Notes under the pieces: model-generated | Told to the model about the DNA's origin: nothing | The model's database searches: none | What the model saw: the letters and a program-made list of their open reading frames with translations, nothing else | Program-made: the position numbers and the translations under genes | Shown: one piece after another, positions 1 to 9,159 of the stretch | Layout: each line of letters begins with the position of its first letter | How positions within the stretch are numbered: position 1 is the stretch's first letter | Assembly (NCBI RefSeq): GCF_900108085.1 | Contig: NZ_FNVR01000021.1 | Span: forward strand, 1 to 64,000 | Length of the DNA stretch: 64,000 nucleotides | Source: Algoriphagus boritolerans DSM 17298 = JCM 18970 | Lineage (GTDB): Bacteria; Bacteroidota; Bacteroidia; Cytophagales; Cyclobacteriaceae | Reading direction: 5' to 3'

Positions 1-1017
1 TTTCATGTCAGGGCCCAGGCTTTTACCGGGAGAGTAAGTGAGGAGGCGGTATTTTCCTTTGTGGTCCTTCCGCCTTGGTATGCCACCTGGTGGGCGTATC
101 TGATCTATGCCCTGTTAATCTTTGCGGTGATTACTGCCATCGTGAAGTGGCGCTCCCGAAAGCTGAAAGCGGAAAACCGCATCCTGGAAGAGCGTGTAAA
201 CGAACGCACGGCTGCTCTGGAAAAATCCATTGAAGATCTCAAATCCACCCAAGCCCAACTGATCCAATCCGAAAAGATGGCTTCACTCGGTGAACTTACA
301 GCAGGCATCGCCCACGAGATCCAGAATCCGCTGAATTTTGTGAATAACTTCTCCGAACTCAGTGCTGAATTGATCGACGAGATGACTGAGGAAATCGAAA
401 ATGGGGATCTGCAGGAAGTAAAGGCAATAGCCGCAGATCTAAAAGATAACCTCATCAAAATCAACCACCATGGCAACCGGGCCGGCTCCATCGTCAAAGG
501 AATGCTCGCTCACAGTAGGAAAAACACTTCCGAAAAAGAAGAAACCGATGTCAATGCACTTGCGGATGAATGCCTGAGGCTCAGCTATCACGGACTTCGG
601 GCAAAGGACAAATCCTTTACTGCAGAATTTAGGACAGATTTGGACCCTGCACTCCCTAAAGTCATGTTGGTATCTCAGGACATGGGAAGAGTTTTGCTGA
701 ACCTGATCAATAATGCCTTCTATGCGGTAAGCGATAAGTCAAAAAATACCGGATCGGATTACACGCCCACCGTCGTGGTGGCTACAGAATCTTCCTCAGA
801 AGGAATTATAATATCCGTCCAAGACAACGGCTCGGGAATTCCCGAATCTATCCGGGAAAAAATCTTCCAGCCCTTCTTCACGACCAAGCCAGCCGGCTCG
901 GGAACGGGATTAGGTTTGAGTATGAGCTATGATATTGTAAAAGCGCATGGAGGAGAGCTAAAGGTTGATTCAGAAGTCGGAAAAGGGACCACTTTTCGAA
1001 TTCACCTTCCGGCATAA
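1..1017 (+). CDS. Sensor histidine kinase, C-terminal part (5' truncated by window)
   Basis: The reading frame is open from base 1, so the protein begins upstream of the window; the GTG at 61 is only an internal codon. The visible part has the end of a periplasmic sensor region (possibly Y_Y_Y type), one membrane helix (roughly codons 72-116 bp downstream of base 61), a coiled-coil linker and the HisKA dimerisation helix. The phospho-acceptor is the His of the motif [10 protein letters not shown] (codon at 313-315). The ATPase domain follows, with N box [10 protein letters not shown] and G boxes DNGSGIP and [13 protein letters not shown]. It should autophosphorylate and pass phosphate to a response regulator, which is not in view. 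It ends without an attached receiver domain. Confidence 0.9.
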   Translation, partial: FHVRAQAFTGRVSEEAVFSFVVLPPWYATWWAYLIYALLIFAVITAIVKWRSRKLKAENRILEERVNERTAALEKSIEDLKSTQAQLIQSEKMASLGELTAGIAHEIQNPLNFVNNFSELSAELIDEMTEEIENGDLQEVKAIAADLKDNLIKINHHGNRAGSIVKGMLAHSRKNTSEKEETDVNALADECLRLSYHGLRAKDKSFTAEFRTDLDPALPKVMLVSQDMGRVLLNLINNAFYAVSDKSKNTGSDYTPTVVVATESSSEGIIISVQDNGSGIPESIREKIFQPFFTTKPAGSGTGLGLSMSYDIVKAHGGELKVDSEVGKGTTFRIHLPA

Positions 1018-1132
1018 ATGACCTGCGTCTTAATTCCGGTTTAAACTCCCGAAAAATCAATTTTAAGGAATAGGAATTTCAATTCCATTTTCTCAACTTG
1101 AGACAATAGAATTAACCCTAAACCCTAAACCT

Positions 1133-2791
1133 ATGAAAAATAACCGTCGCGAATTTTTACAAAAAATCGGACTAGGCACTGCCGGACTCGCCGCGGTACC
1201 CTTTGCCGGAAATGCAAGCTCAATTCCCACTCAGAAAACCGATGCTGATGAGGATCAATTTCTCCAGATTGGAGATGACGTTGCCATTGCACAAACTGCC
1301 TATGGAAAAATCCAAGGCTATATCCTGAATGGAGTCTACACCTTCTTGGGAGTCCCCTATGGAGCAGACACTGCCGGAAAAAATAGATTTATGCCTCCAC
1401 AAAAACCAAGCCCTTGGACAGATATAAAACCAACGCTCTGGTGGGGAAATACGGCTCCTCAAATCATGGATAATCGGTATGCAAATCCACATTATTCCTT
1501 TGCTGATCACTGGAACTATGACGATGTCAGCGAAGACTGCCTCAAGCTCAATGTGTGGACCAATGGTTTGGCAGACGGGAAAAAGCGGCCTGTCTTGGTT
1601 TGGCTACACGGTGGCGGATTTACCAATGGCAACGGAATCGAACAGGATGGCTACCATGGAGAGAATTTTGCAAAAAGTAAAGACGTAGTTTTTGTCTCCA
1701 TCAATCATCGACTTGGTCCGATCGGATTTACAGACCTGTCAGGAGTGGGTGGGGCCAAGTATGCTTCCTCCGGCAATGTCAGCCAACTGGATATCATCGC
1801 TTCCCTAGAATGGGTCCGCGACAACATCGCCAACTTCGGTGGAGATCCCGGCAATGTCACCATCATGGGTCAATCCGGTGGCGGAGCTAAAGTCACTTGC
1901 ACCATGGCAATGCCCGCTTCCAAAGGCCTGGTTCACAAAGGCGTGGCACTCAGCGGAACCATGCTGAAAGCAAATGATCAGAAGTATAGCCGAAAGCTCG
2001 GTCAATATGTCCTTGAAACAGCCGGACTGACTCCTGCTGAGGTGGACAAACTCCAGGAAATCCCCTGGAGAGCGTACATTGATATCGCCAACAAGGCCTT
2101 GGATCGTTTGCGAAAGGAAAATCCTCAACCCGGATTCAGAGGCGGTTTTGGACCTGTTGCCGATGGGGTACATGTACCAAAAGGGGAGTTTTTCAGCGAT
2201 CCAAATGACCATACTGCAGAAATGCCGCTGATGATCTGCACCACCTTCCATGAGTGGGGTGCGACTCGCGCCAATCCACAGCTGGACGCTGCCGGAGAAG
2301 CTGAAATCATCGAAGCGATGAAACAGCGATTTGGGGATAAAGCAGGAGAAGTCTATCGTGCCTATGCTGCCAGTTTCCCCGGAAAAAAACCGGCTGAAAT
2401 CATGACACTAGCAGCATCCAACCGGGCAAATGCCGTCGCCTGCGGCAATGCCAAAGCCAAACAAAAAGCCCCGGTTTACATGGCTTGGTTTGGCTGGGAG
2501 CCCAATCTTTACAATGGAAGAATGCGGGCATTCCACTGCCTCGACATTTGCTTTTGGTACGACAATACCGACCGTATGTACACGCACACCGGTGGAGGGA
2601 AGCGGCCTCGGGTTCTTTCTGAAAAAATGTCTTCCTCGCTTTTGGCATTTATGAAAACCGGAAATCCAAATGCCGGAACTCTTCCATCCTGGCCTGAATT
2701 CACTGCCGAAAATGGTGAAGTTATGGTCCTAACCGATACGCCAGCGGTCAAAAATGATCCGGACAGAGCCGCACGAAAGGCACTTGGATAG
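1133..2791 (+). CDS. Tat-exported type B carboxylesterase
   Basis: This is an alpha/beta-hydrolase of the type B carboxylesterase (para-nitrobenzyl esterase) family, 552 residues, a usual length for the family. The N-terminus carries a twin-arginine signal (NRREFLQK followed by a hydrophobic AGLAAVPFAG stretch), so it is probably exported folded. The nucleophile elbow GQSGGGAK places the serine at residue 248. The acid is probably Glu374 in TFHEWG and the histidine His468 in AFHCLD, the usual Ser-Glu-His order. The conserved motif SEDCLKLNVW is present. It stands alone between a kinase gene and a membrane protein gene. The substrate cannot be told from sequence. Confidence 0.9.
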   Translation: MKNNRREFLQKIGLGTAGLAAVPFAGNASSIPTQKTDADEDQFLQIGDDVAIAQTAYGKIQGYILNGVYTFLGVPYGADTAGKNRFMPPQKPSPWTDIKPTLWWGNTAPQIMDNRYANPHYSFADHWNYDDVSEDCLKLNVWTNGLADGKKRPVLVWLHGGGFTNGNGIEQDGYHGENFAKSKDVVFVSINHRLGPIGFTDLSGVGGAKYASSGNVSQLDIIASLEWVRDNIANFGGDPGNVTIMGQSGGGAKVTCTMAMPASKGLVHKGVALSGTMLKANDQKYSRKLGQYVLETAGLTPAEVDKLQEIPWRAYIDIANKALDRLRKENPQPGFRGGFGPVADGVHVPKGEFFSDPNDHTAEMPLMICTTFHEWGATRANPQLDAAGEAEIIEAMKQRFGDKAGEVYRAYAASFPGKKPAEIMTLAASNRANAVACGNAKAKQKAPVYMAWFGWEPNLYNGRMRAFHCLDICFWYDNTDRMYTHTGGGKRPRVLSEKMSSSLLAFMKTGNPNAGTLPSWPEFTAENGEVMVLTDTPAVKNDPDRAARKALG

Positions 2792-2889
2792 ATCCAAAAA
2801 CGGTAACCCACGCACATTTAATCCGTTTGGAATTTGGAAAAGTCAGTGAGCTTTAGCTTTTTGACATTCGAATTCCAAACTGATTATTT

Positions 2890-3264
2890 ATGATCCAAAA
2901 GAAACATTTGCCTTCAATTGCACTTGGATTTGTGGTCGGAGCGATCGGCTATTGGACGGCTGATTTTTCTGAAAAGGGTGAATTTTCAAGAGTGATCTAT
3001 TCTATTTTGGGTCCCGGAGCATTTATTTGCTCTGTTATTTCATTTTCCCTTCGAAAAAAGTCTCCCGGATTTATTGCCCTTTTGATCAGTTTTGGAATCT
3101 TATTGGGTATGCTTTCCAAAATTCTCTTTGACATAGTTCGAGATTCTTCCTCGCACAATTTACTGCCATTTGAGCTATTGCTTGGGTTGGTGATTGTCCT
3201 TCCTGCTGCGTTTTTGGGATCTTTTTTGGTTTGGGGGATTTTTCAGATTGCTGGAAAAAATTAG
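2890..3264 (+). CDS. Small four-helix integral membrane protein, unknown function
   Basis: This is a 124-residue protein with four evident hydrophobic segments (about residues 8-24, 34-53, 60-80 and 92-118) separated by short charged loops such as LRKKSP. There are no catalytic or metal-binding motifs and I do not recognise the family. The start ATG at 2890 is the only sensible one and the gene is flanked by gaps of about 100 and 80 bases, so it may be monocistronic. The composition is ordinary for this genome. It is most likely a true gene because of its clean length and topology, but no role is proposed. Confidence 0.65.
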   Translation: MIQKKHLPSIALGFVVGAIGYWTADFSEKGEFSRVIYSILGPGAFICSVISFSLRKKSPGFIALLISFGILLGMLSKILFDIVRDSSSHNLLPFELLLGLVIVLPAAFLGSFLVWGIFQIAGKN

Positions 3265-3345
3265 TGTTCCCCTTTTTCCATTTTTCGTTTTAAGTAAGAC
3301 TTATCTGAGCATTTGGTTAACTTATCGCTCTCAAAATTTCAAACT

Positions 3346-5004
3346 ATGACCGACTTTAGAAACTATAAAGTTCCCTATGAACTTGCGTCTGAATACTCAA
3401 AATCTGTGGCTTACTTCTCTATGGAATTCGCTATACATCAACCGCTAAAAATCTACAGTGGCGGATTAGGCTTCCTATCCGGATCACATTTGCGGAGCGC
3501 CTTTGAGCTCAGACAAAATCTGATCGGGATCGGAATTCTCTGGAAATACGGGTATTACGATCAGGGAAGAAATCAAGATCAAACGCTAAAACCCGAATGG
3601 TATGAAAAAACCTACAGCTTCCTCGAAGACACCGGTATCAAGTTTACGGTTCCAGTCCATGATCAGCCAGTTTGGGTAAAAGCCTGGTACCTACCTCCGA
3701 CTACATTCAAAAGTGCCCCGCTTTTCCTCTTGAGTACAGACCTGCCTGAAAATGACTACCTCAGTCAGACCATTACCCATCGTCTCTACGACGCAGATAC
3801 GGCTGCCAAGATCGCACAATCGATGATTCTCGGTTTGGGAGGAGCCAAACTGATTGACGAGCTCAATTTCAACCCTGATGTCTATCATCTCAATGAAGCT
3901 CATGGAGTGAGCAGTGTGTTCTACTTAATGAAAAAATTTGGCAGCAAAGCCGAGGTTCAAAAACGACTCGTCTTCACCACGCACACTCCTGAGGAAGCCG
4001 GCAATGAGAAGCACGACTATAACCTGCTCAACAAAATGAGCTTTTTCTACGGGCATTCCATTTCAGAAGTGCAAAAATTAACAGAAATGGATGGCGCTAC
4101 TTTCAATCACAGTCTGGCAGCACTGCGATTTGCCAGAAAAGCAAACGGCGTGAGTAAACTTCACGGCGAAGTCAGTCGAAAAATGTGGGGTAGCTATCCA
4201 AACATCCCTGAAATTCGCTCGATCACCAATGCTCAAAACTGGAATTATTGGGCAGATAAGAAGCTCTTTAGATTCATGGAGGAGGCAGATAATCTCGGGT
4301 TTGATGATCGCAAGCGCTACCTGAAAAAACGGGCTTTTGAAATTGTTGCCGATCAAACCGGTAAGCTGCTTGATCCGGATGTCTTGACCATTGTCTGGGC
4401 ACGAAGATTTGCAGCATACAAAAGGCCGGAGCTGATCACCCGGAACCTGAGAAGATTTGACGCACTCATGCGAAATGCGGATCAGCCGATACAGATTATC
4501 TGGGCAGGTAAGCCGTATCCCATGGACTATGGCGCGATCAGTGTCTTCAACCAACTGGTGCATTTGAGCAAAAACTACAAGAACGTCGCGGTCTGTGTGG
4601 ATTATGAACTGACCTTAAGCAAGAGATTAAAACAAGCTTCAGACGTTTGGTTAAACAATCCCCGGGTACCTCGCGAAGCCTCAGGCACCAGCGGGATGAC
4701 TGCTTCGATGAACGGCGCTGTCAACTTCAGTACCTATGATGGATGGATTTGTGAGTTTGCCCGCCATGGAGAAAATTGCTTTATCATTCCTCAGGTGGAT
4801 TATCAGAATCTGAGCGTCCAGGATCAAGATGAGGAGGATTTGGAACACCTGTATGATATCCTTGAAAATCAGATCATCCCAATGTACTATGATAACAAGC
4901 GCAAGTGGAGAGATATGGTACAGGCCGGAATGCACGACGTTCGCTTCGAATTTGAAAGCAATCGAATGGCGAAGGAATATTATAAATTGATGTATTCTGA
5001 GTAA
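3346..5004 (+). CDS. Alpha-glucan phosphorylase-like protein (GT35) lacking the PLP lysine
   Basis: This protein of about 552 residues is collinear with the short, bacterial/archaeal-type alpha-glucan phosphorylases. It has the N-terminal FSMEFAIHQPLKIYSGGLG motif, a central NEAHGVSSVF motif and the C-terminal PREASGTSGMTASMNGA motif. In authentic phosphorylases that last motif reads GTGNMK or GTSGMK, with lysine forming the Schiff base to pyridoxal phosphate. Here the position is threonine (codon 4699-4701, residue 452), so classical PLP-dependent phosphorolysis is doubtful. I chose the ATG at 3346 over the upstream in-frame TTG at 3313 because homology starts just after it. It probably acts on cytoplasmic glycogen or maltodextrin, but its reaction is uncertain. 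A terminator follows directly. Confidence 0.8.
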   Translation: MTDFRNYKVPYELASEYSKSVAYFSMEFAIHQPLKIYSGGLGFLSGSHLRSAFELRQNLIGIGILWKYGYYDQGRNQDQTLKPEWYEKTYSFLEDTGIKFTVPVHDQPVWVKAWYLPPTTFKSAPLFLLSTDLPENDYLSQTITHRLYDADTAAKIAQSMILGLGGAKLIDELNFNPDVYHLNEAHGVSSVFYLMKKFGSKAEVQKRLVFTTHTPEEAGNEKHDYNLLNKMSFFYGHSISEVQKLTEMDGATFNHSLAALRFARKANGVSKLHGEVSRKMWGSYPNIPEIRSITNAQNWNYWADKKLFRFMEEADNLGFDDRKRYLKKRAFEIVADQTGKLLDPDVLTIVWARRFAAYKRPELITRNLRRFDALMRNADQPIQIIWAGKPYPMDYGAISVFNQLVHLSKNYKNVAVCVDYELTLSKRLKQASDVWLNNPRVPREASGTSGMTASMNGAVNFSTYDGWICEFARHGENCFIIPQVDYQNLSVQDQDEEDLEHLYDILENQIIPMYYDNKRKWRDMVQAGMHDVRFEFESNRMAKEYYKLMYSE

Positions 5005-5026
5005 ATGCGTTCTTTCTGAAAAATAG

Positions 5027-5055
5027 AAGTCCGGGCTGATAACCTGGACTTTTCT
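5027..5055 (+). terminator. Rho-independent terminator after the phosphorylase-like gene
   Basis: A 9-bp stem (AAGTCCGGG with CCTGGACTT, one G-T pair) closes a 7-base loop and is followed by TTTT. It lies 22 bases after the stop at 5004 and just before the convergent gene ending at 5064, so it may also work in reverse. Confidence 0.65.
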
Positions 5056-5063
5056 GCTTTTGG

Positions 5064-5426
5064 CTAGTTAGAAAAAGCCTGCCACTGTTCTTTTAAACCT
5101 TCCGAATTAAATAGTAATAAGGCGTCATCAGTAATGTCTGATATCAATGCCATGAAAACTTCTTTGTAAGTCAACCCTTTCCACGGGGTCTTTACCCCAT
5201 CAAATTCAATTCGGATATTTCCTACTTCAGACATTTCCCAAAAAATTTCAGTTTCAGAATCTGGAGTCCTAAATAATCCCTGCCCATCATGGTGAAAGTA
5301 AAAATAAGGAAGCTCCTCTCCTTCATTTCCAAAAAGAAACCAAATATTCGAACAAAGAATTGATTCCGAAACCGGTGTGCCATAATTAATCAATAGATCT
5401 AAAAGCTCATGATGTTGTTCTTTCAT
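5064..5426 (-). CDS. Conserved hypothetical protein, 120 residues
   Basis: This is a small soluble protein without signal peptide or membrane segments, acidic, rich in aromatic residues and with several short beta-prone stretches (IWFLFGN, LPYFYFHHDG, IEFDGV). I do not recognise a family. The frame extends to a start at 5447 that would overlap the upstream gene by 11 bases. The ATG at 5426, ten bases after the upstream stop and preceded by GAGGATTAG as a possible ribosome binding site, is more likely. It follows the sugar dehydrogenase gene on the same strand and is probably co-transcribed with it. Confidence 0.55.
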   Translation of the reverse strand: MKEQHHELLDLLINYGTPVSESILCSNIWFLFGNEGEELPYFYFHHDGQGLFRTPDSETEIFWEMSEVGNIRIEFDGVKTPWKGLTYKEVFMALISDITDDALLLFNSEGLKEQWQAFSN

Positions 5427-5436
5427 AGACTTGCTA

Positions 5437-7107
5437 CTAATCCTCAATCCTGTAAATTTTTCCCTCCGTTTTACTCATCATGTAGACATTCTTTTCTGCA
5501 TCGATCCCAAACTTCAAATCCACGCGGTCATGATTGACCAAGGTCTGCAGGGAGACTTCTTGGCCTTCAAAAGTAACCCCCCAAGTCTTAGCCACCGGAC
5601 TGGAAGATTCATTAAGATCTGCAAAAAATAACCTTCCTGAAGGAATATCTCCAAATATGAATTTTCCTTTGAGTGGTCCCTCCGGCATGATATATCCCCC
5701 AATGATCGCTACCGTTTCGTCATGCTCGAGTTGGATGAGCGGATAGCTGGCTCCGTATTTAGAATCATCAACAGGTAAGGGATAGAGGGTTCGGAAACTA
5801 CCAAAAGGATTGATACTGAAAGTCCCCTCCCGGATAGGCCAACCGTAGAATTTTCCGGGTTCGATTCGGTTGATTTCTTCAATGCTATGCTGACCTATGT
5901 CTGTGGCGTGAAGCTGTCCCTTTTCATCCCAAAAGATCCGATTGGGGTTTCTGAATCCATAAGCCATGATTTCTCCGGCTTTACCCGGAATTCCGGCAAA
6001 TGGATTGATTTTCGGGATACCGTATTGGCCATTCACCCCATCTTTTCCCGCGGGGTCAATTCTCAGAATACTACTGTAAATTCCTGCGCCTTGATGATTG
6101 GAAATAGCCGCAAAGCGCTTTTCTGCCGTTCCTCCATCTCCATAACCGATGTAAAGTAATCCATAATCAGGGTCTCCCTTTTGAGAAAATGGATTGAAGG
6201 TAAGTTCCTGCATGCCATGGGCCTGAGAGGCATTGTCTATGCGAAGCACTTCCCGATCTGTACCTTGGAAGACGGCAGCACTTGGATTTTCCGCTTTCCA
6301 CTCAGTCAAAACCCACTGCATAAACACGCCCAAACTATCCGTATAGCCAAAGTCAGAAGGGGCCGTGCCTCCCGGTTCGGTATGCGAAGTATAAAAAAGA
6401 CCGTTGGTTTCAAAATCCGGATGAAAGGCAAAATTTCCTACCCCAGTCGCCCATCCGGGCTTGCTGACCATTGCCGGCCTTTTTTCCAAGACATTCAGGT
6501 ACAAAACCGGCTTTTGGTTTTCAATTTCGTAAAGTCCGATTCGCTGATCGTTGATAAAAAGACGCTGAGTACCGGGAATAGGCTCCATTTTGGTCATTTT
6601 GGCCAAAGGTGGAACTGTGTCAGAAGCCGGAAGCTGAGCATACAATTCCAGTTCAAGCCGGATGCCCGAGTCTTTAATTTTCTCCGGAATCAAATTGGAA
6701 GTGGTGTCTCCACTGATGGGAATAGGCACCGTCTCAAACGTGTGCATGTAGCTCAACAATGCCTCGATATCCTGATCGGTCAAGGCTGGAAATCCGGGCA
6801 TTTGGGTTTTATACTTTGCCAGAAGATCTACAGCCCTTGAATCTTTGTTTTCGATAGCTGCTGCCGGGTTTTTGATAAATTCCCGAATCCATTGGGTCTC
6901 GATCTGCCGGGTAAGTCCACTTAGATTGGGACCAATCGCATCCTCATTGAAGTTGTGACAGGTGGAGCATTGTTGCTCAAAGAGGGTTTTTCCTTTCAGG
7001 ATTTGGCTGGCGTCAGTGGAAATGTCCAATCCAAACTCCTTTTTATCAGGTGAGCAGGAGAAGATCAAAAAAAGAGCGAATGAGCAGGTTGCAAGTGTAT
7101 AATTCAT
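5437..7107 (-). CDS. Lipoprotein: cytochrome c domain fused to PQQ-type sugar dehydrogenase
   Basis: The 556-residue protein starts with a lipoprotein signal (LIFSC, lipid-anchored Cys18). A class I cytochrome c domain follows, with CSTCH at residues 47-51 and a likely methionine haem ligand in KTQMPGFP. From about residue 150 it matches the glucose/sorbosone dehydrogenase six-bladed beta-propeller (soluble PQQ glucose dehydrogenase family), with motifs GWATGVGNFAFHPDF, GDGGTAE and YGFRNPNRIFWD. It probably oxidises a sugar outside the cytoplasmic membrane and passes electrons from PQQ to its own haem. The fusion supplies the first electron acceptor. It sits head-to-tail with the small gene downstream. 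The exact sugar is unknown. Confidence 0.88.
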   Translation of the reverse strand: MNYTLATCSFALFLIFSCSPDKKEFGLDISTDASQILKGKTLFEQQCSTCHNFNEDAIGPNLSGLTRQIETQWIREFIKNPAAAIENKDSRAVDLLAKYKTQMPGFPALTDQDIEALLSYMHTFETVPIPISGDTTSNLIPEKIKDSGIRLELELYAQLPASDTVPPLAKMTKMEPIPGTQRLFINDQRIGLYEIENQKPVLYLNVLEKRPAMVSKPGWATGVGNFAFHPDFETNGLFYTSHTEPGGTAPSDFGYTDSLGVFMQWVLTEWKAENPSAAVFQGTDREVLRIDNASQAHGMQELTFNPFSQKGDPDYGLLYIGYGDGGTAEKRFAAISNHQGAGIYSSILRIDPAGKDGVNGQYGIPKINPFAGIPGKAGEIMAYGFRNPNRIFWDEKGQLHATDIGQHSIEEINRIEPGKFYGWPIREGTFSINPFGSFRTLYPLPVDDSKYGASYPLIQLEHDETVAIIGGYIMPEGPLKGKFIFGDIPSGRLFFADLNESSSPVAKTWGVTFEGQEVSLQTLVNHDRVDLKFGIDAEKNVYMMSKTEGKIYRIED

Positions 7108-7204
7108 CTCTACTAAATTGGGCCTTTTGTCGATTGTAAAAAACTTAATTGGGCGGAATTAAGTCAAAATCCTTCATTTTTTGCGAAATGGATTTCGAAC
7201 TCAT

Positions 7205-7239
7205 AAAAAAGCCTCCAATTGAAAATACAATCAGAGGCT
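7205..7239 (-). terminator. Terminator of the fad operon (after fadE)
   Basis: The inverted repeat AGCCTC/GAGGCT (7210-7215 and 7234-7239), extended by ATTG/CAAT inside, is followed on the minus strand by TTTTTT. It lies 23 bases beyond the fadE stop. Confidence 0.75.
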
Positions 7240-7261
7240 AGAAAAGCTGTTAATCGGTTGT

Positions 7262-9055
7262 TTAGAAAGGATACTTCCCTTCGGCGATCATGTAATCCGC
7301 CACCTGTCTTCTCAGCTCTTTGGTATTGACCAGTTCAGCTTTAGTATAGCGCTTCAATCCCATCAGCATTACTTTTTGCTCGTCTCCTTTGGTAAAGGAA
7401 GCGATGGCCTCTTTAGCTGCGTCATTAATTTTATTCACGGCTTCAGAAAGGTAAACTTTAGCCATTGCAATCTGATTGGCGCAAGCGGCCTCTCCCTTGA
7501 TGCTGACCAGTTTTTCGGTTCGGAGAATGGCTGATTCCGCAGCATAGATTTCGATCATCAAATCCGCCAGGTTCATCATGATCTCCTGCTCGTCTTCGAT
7601 GCGATCCTGAAGGGCCATGGCCGCTTTTCCACCTACCATTAGGAAGATTTTTTTCAGGTTTTTTAAAACTGCCTTTTCACCTGCTAAAAGTTCAGAAGTA
7701 TCAATAGTTTCGAAAGAAGGAACAGAAGTCAATTCTGCCGACACAGCCATTGCCGGTTCGAATAGGTTGACTTCACCTTTCATCGCCCGCTTCAATAGCA
7801 TACCAACCATCAGCATTCGGTTGATTTCGTTGGTCCCTTCATAGATTCGGGAAATTCGGGCATCCCGGTAGGCTCTTTCCATGGGAGCTTCAGCGGAATA
7901 GCCCATTCCTCCATAGATTTGCACACCTTGATCAACCACATAATCAAGCACTTCCGAACCATGGATTTTGGCAATTGCACATTCCATTGCAAATGCTTCC
8001 ACGCCTTTCAATTTCGCCTCTGCATCATCCATTCCCTCAGAAATCAAAGCGTTGATTCGGTCCTCGATGTCCTGCCCGGCGCGATAACAAAGCGACTCTG
8101 TAACGTAAGTTCGAATCGCCATTTCGGCCAGTTTGGATTTGATGGCTCCAAAGGTATTGATGCTTACTCCAAACTGCTTTCGGGTCGTGGAATAGTCAAT
8201 GCAAAGCGAAATGACGCCTCTCACACCACCCAAGACTCCGGCACCAAGTTTAATACGGCCGATATTCAGGATATTTACTGCAATCTTGAAGCCATTTTGG
8301 CGATCAGAGAGCATATTTTCCACAGGGACAGGGCAGTCATTGAAAAAAACTTGTCGGGTAGAAGACCCTTTGATTCCCATCTTTTTTTCCTCTTCATTCA
8401 TCGTGATTCCCCCGAAGGTCTTTTCTACGATAAAAGCAGTGAGGTTTTTGTCATCTTCGATCTTTGCGAATACGATAAAAAGATCTGCAAATCCTGCGTT
8501 GGAAATCCACATTTTCTGCCCATTGAGCAGGTAGAATTTACCATCGGCAGAAAGGGTCGCCTTGGTTTTTCCGCTGTTGGCATCCGATCCGGCATCCGGT
8601 TCGGTGAGGCAATAACATGCTGCCCATTCGCCTGTGGCAAGTTTTGGTAGGTATTTTCGTTTTTGTTCCTCTGTGCCGTAATACAAAATTGGTAAAGTTC
8701 CAATTCCTGTATGAGCTCCATATGTTGTGGAAAAAGAGCCCGCCGAACCGATAATATCGGCAATCAACATGGAAGTATTGAAACTCATGCCCATTCCACC
8801 GTATTCCTCGGGTACGGAAATTCCCAACAGTCCCAGCTCTCCTGCTTTCTTGAAAATCGAAGGAACCAAGTTTGGATTCTTCATGCTGTCGATTTCTTCG
8901 ATATTGGGAAGAATCTCCGTATCGATGAAATCCTGGCAGGCCTGAGCCATCATTTTTTGCTCTTCTGTAAACTGCTCAGGGATAAAAATATCCTGCGCCG
9001 GAGTCTCCCTGATGAGGAATTCGCCTCCTTGGATTGCTTTTGATATAGTGTTCAT
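7262..9055 (-). CDS. fadE: Acyl-CoA dehydrogenase (FadE type, long form)
   Basis: This flavoprotein catalyses the first step of beta-oxidation, acyl-CoA to trans-2-enoyl-CoA. At 597 residues it is of the long bacterial/VLCAD-like class, with an extra helical C-terminal domain after the usual core of about 400 residues. Family signatures are CYCLTEPDAGSDA near 147-160, GQKMWISNAG near 179-188, the QIYGGMGYS motif near 379, and the catalytic base Glu406 in RIYEGTNEI. Length and gene order (fadN, fadA, fadE) match the Bacillus fadNAE operon. It is the last gene of the operon and is followed by a strong terminator. The paired electron-transfer flavoprotein is not encoded in this window. Confidence 0.93.
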   Translation of the reverse strand: MNTISKAIQGGEFLIRETPAQDIFIPEQFTEEQKMMAQACQDFIDTEILPNIEEIDSMKNPNLVPSIFKKAGELGLLGISVPEEYGGMGMSFNTSMLIADIIGSAGSFSTTYGAHTGIGTLPILYYGTEEQKRKYLPKLATGEWAACYCLTEPDAGSDANSGKTKATLSADGKFYLLNGQKMWISNAGFADLFIVFAKIEDDKNLTAFIVEKTFGGITMNEEEKKMGIKGSSTRQVFFNDCPVPVENMLSDRQNGFKIAVNILNIGRIKLGAGVLGGVRGVISLCIDYSTTRKQFGVSINTFGAIKSKLAEMAIRTYVTESLCYRAGQDIEDRINALISEGMDDAEAKLKGVEAFAMECAIAKIHGSEVLDYVVDQGVQIYGGMGYSAEAPMERAYRDARISRIYEGTNEINRMLMVGMLLKRAMKGEVNLFEPAMAVSAELTSVPSFETIDTSELLAGEKAVLKNLKKIFLMVGGKAAMALQDRIEDEQEIMMNLADLMIEIYAAESAILRTEKLVSIKGEAACANQIAMAKVYLSEAVNKINDAAKEAIASFTKGDEQKVMLMGLKRYTKAELVNTKELRRQVADYMIAEGKYPF

Positions 9056-9101
9056 ATGGTTTTATTATTCTAAGTCTTCATTATTCTTAGTTCTACATTC
9101 T

Positions 9102-9149
9102 GCGTTCGATATTTTTAATAATGAATATCGAATGATGAACATCGAACGC
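9102..9149. repeat. Nested inverted repeat between fadA and fadE
   Basis: GCGTTCGAT (9102-9110) is complementary to ATCGAACGC (9141-9149), and the overlapping TTCGATATT (9105-9113) is perfectly complementary to AATATCGAA (9124-9132). The left arm can therefore pair with either of two partners. It lies in the intercistronic gap of the fad operon and may be a dispersed repeat or an mRNA processing/stability hairpin. Confidence 0.55.
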
Positions 9150-9159
9150 CGAAGTAGTA

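Noticed and set aside
1115-1134. Telomere-like CCCTAAA repeats just before the carboxylesterase start
   Set aside because: Only two to three short units next to the start codon in an otherwise ordinary bacterial leader; best explained by an A-rich translation initiation region.
6181-6840. 219-codon plus-strand frame opposite the sugar dehydrogenase gene
   Set aside because: Antisense shadow of a gene with clear cytochrome c and propeller motifs.
7919-8650. Long plus-strand frame of 243 codons opposite fadE
   Set aside because: It lies entirely antisense to fadE, whose flavin and catalytic motifs are intact; the translated product has no family features.
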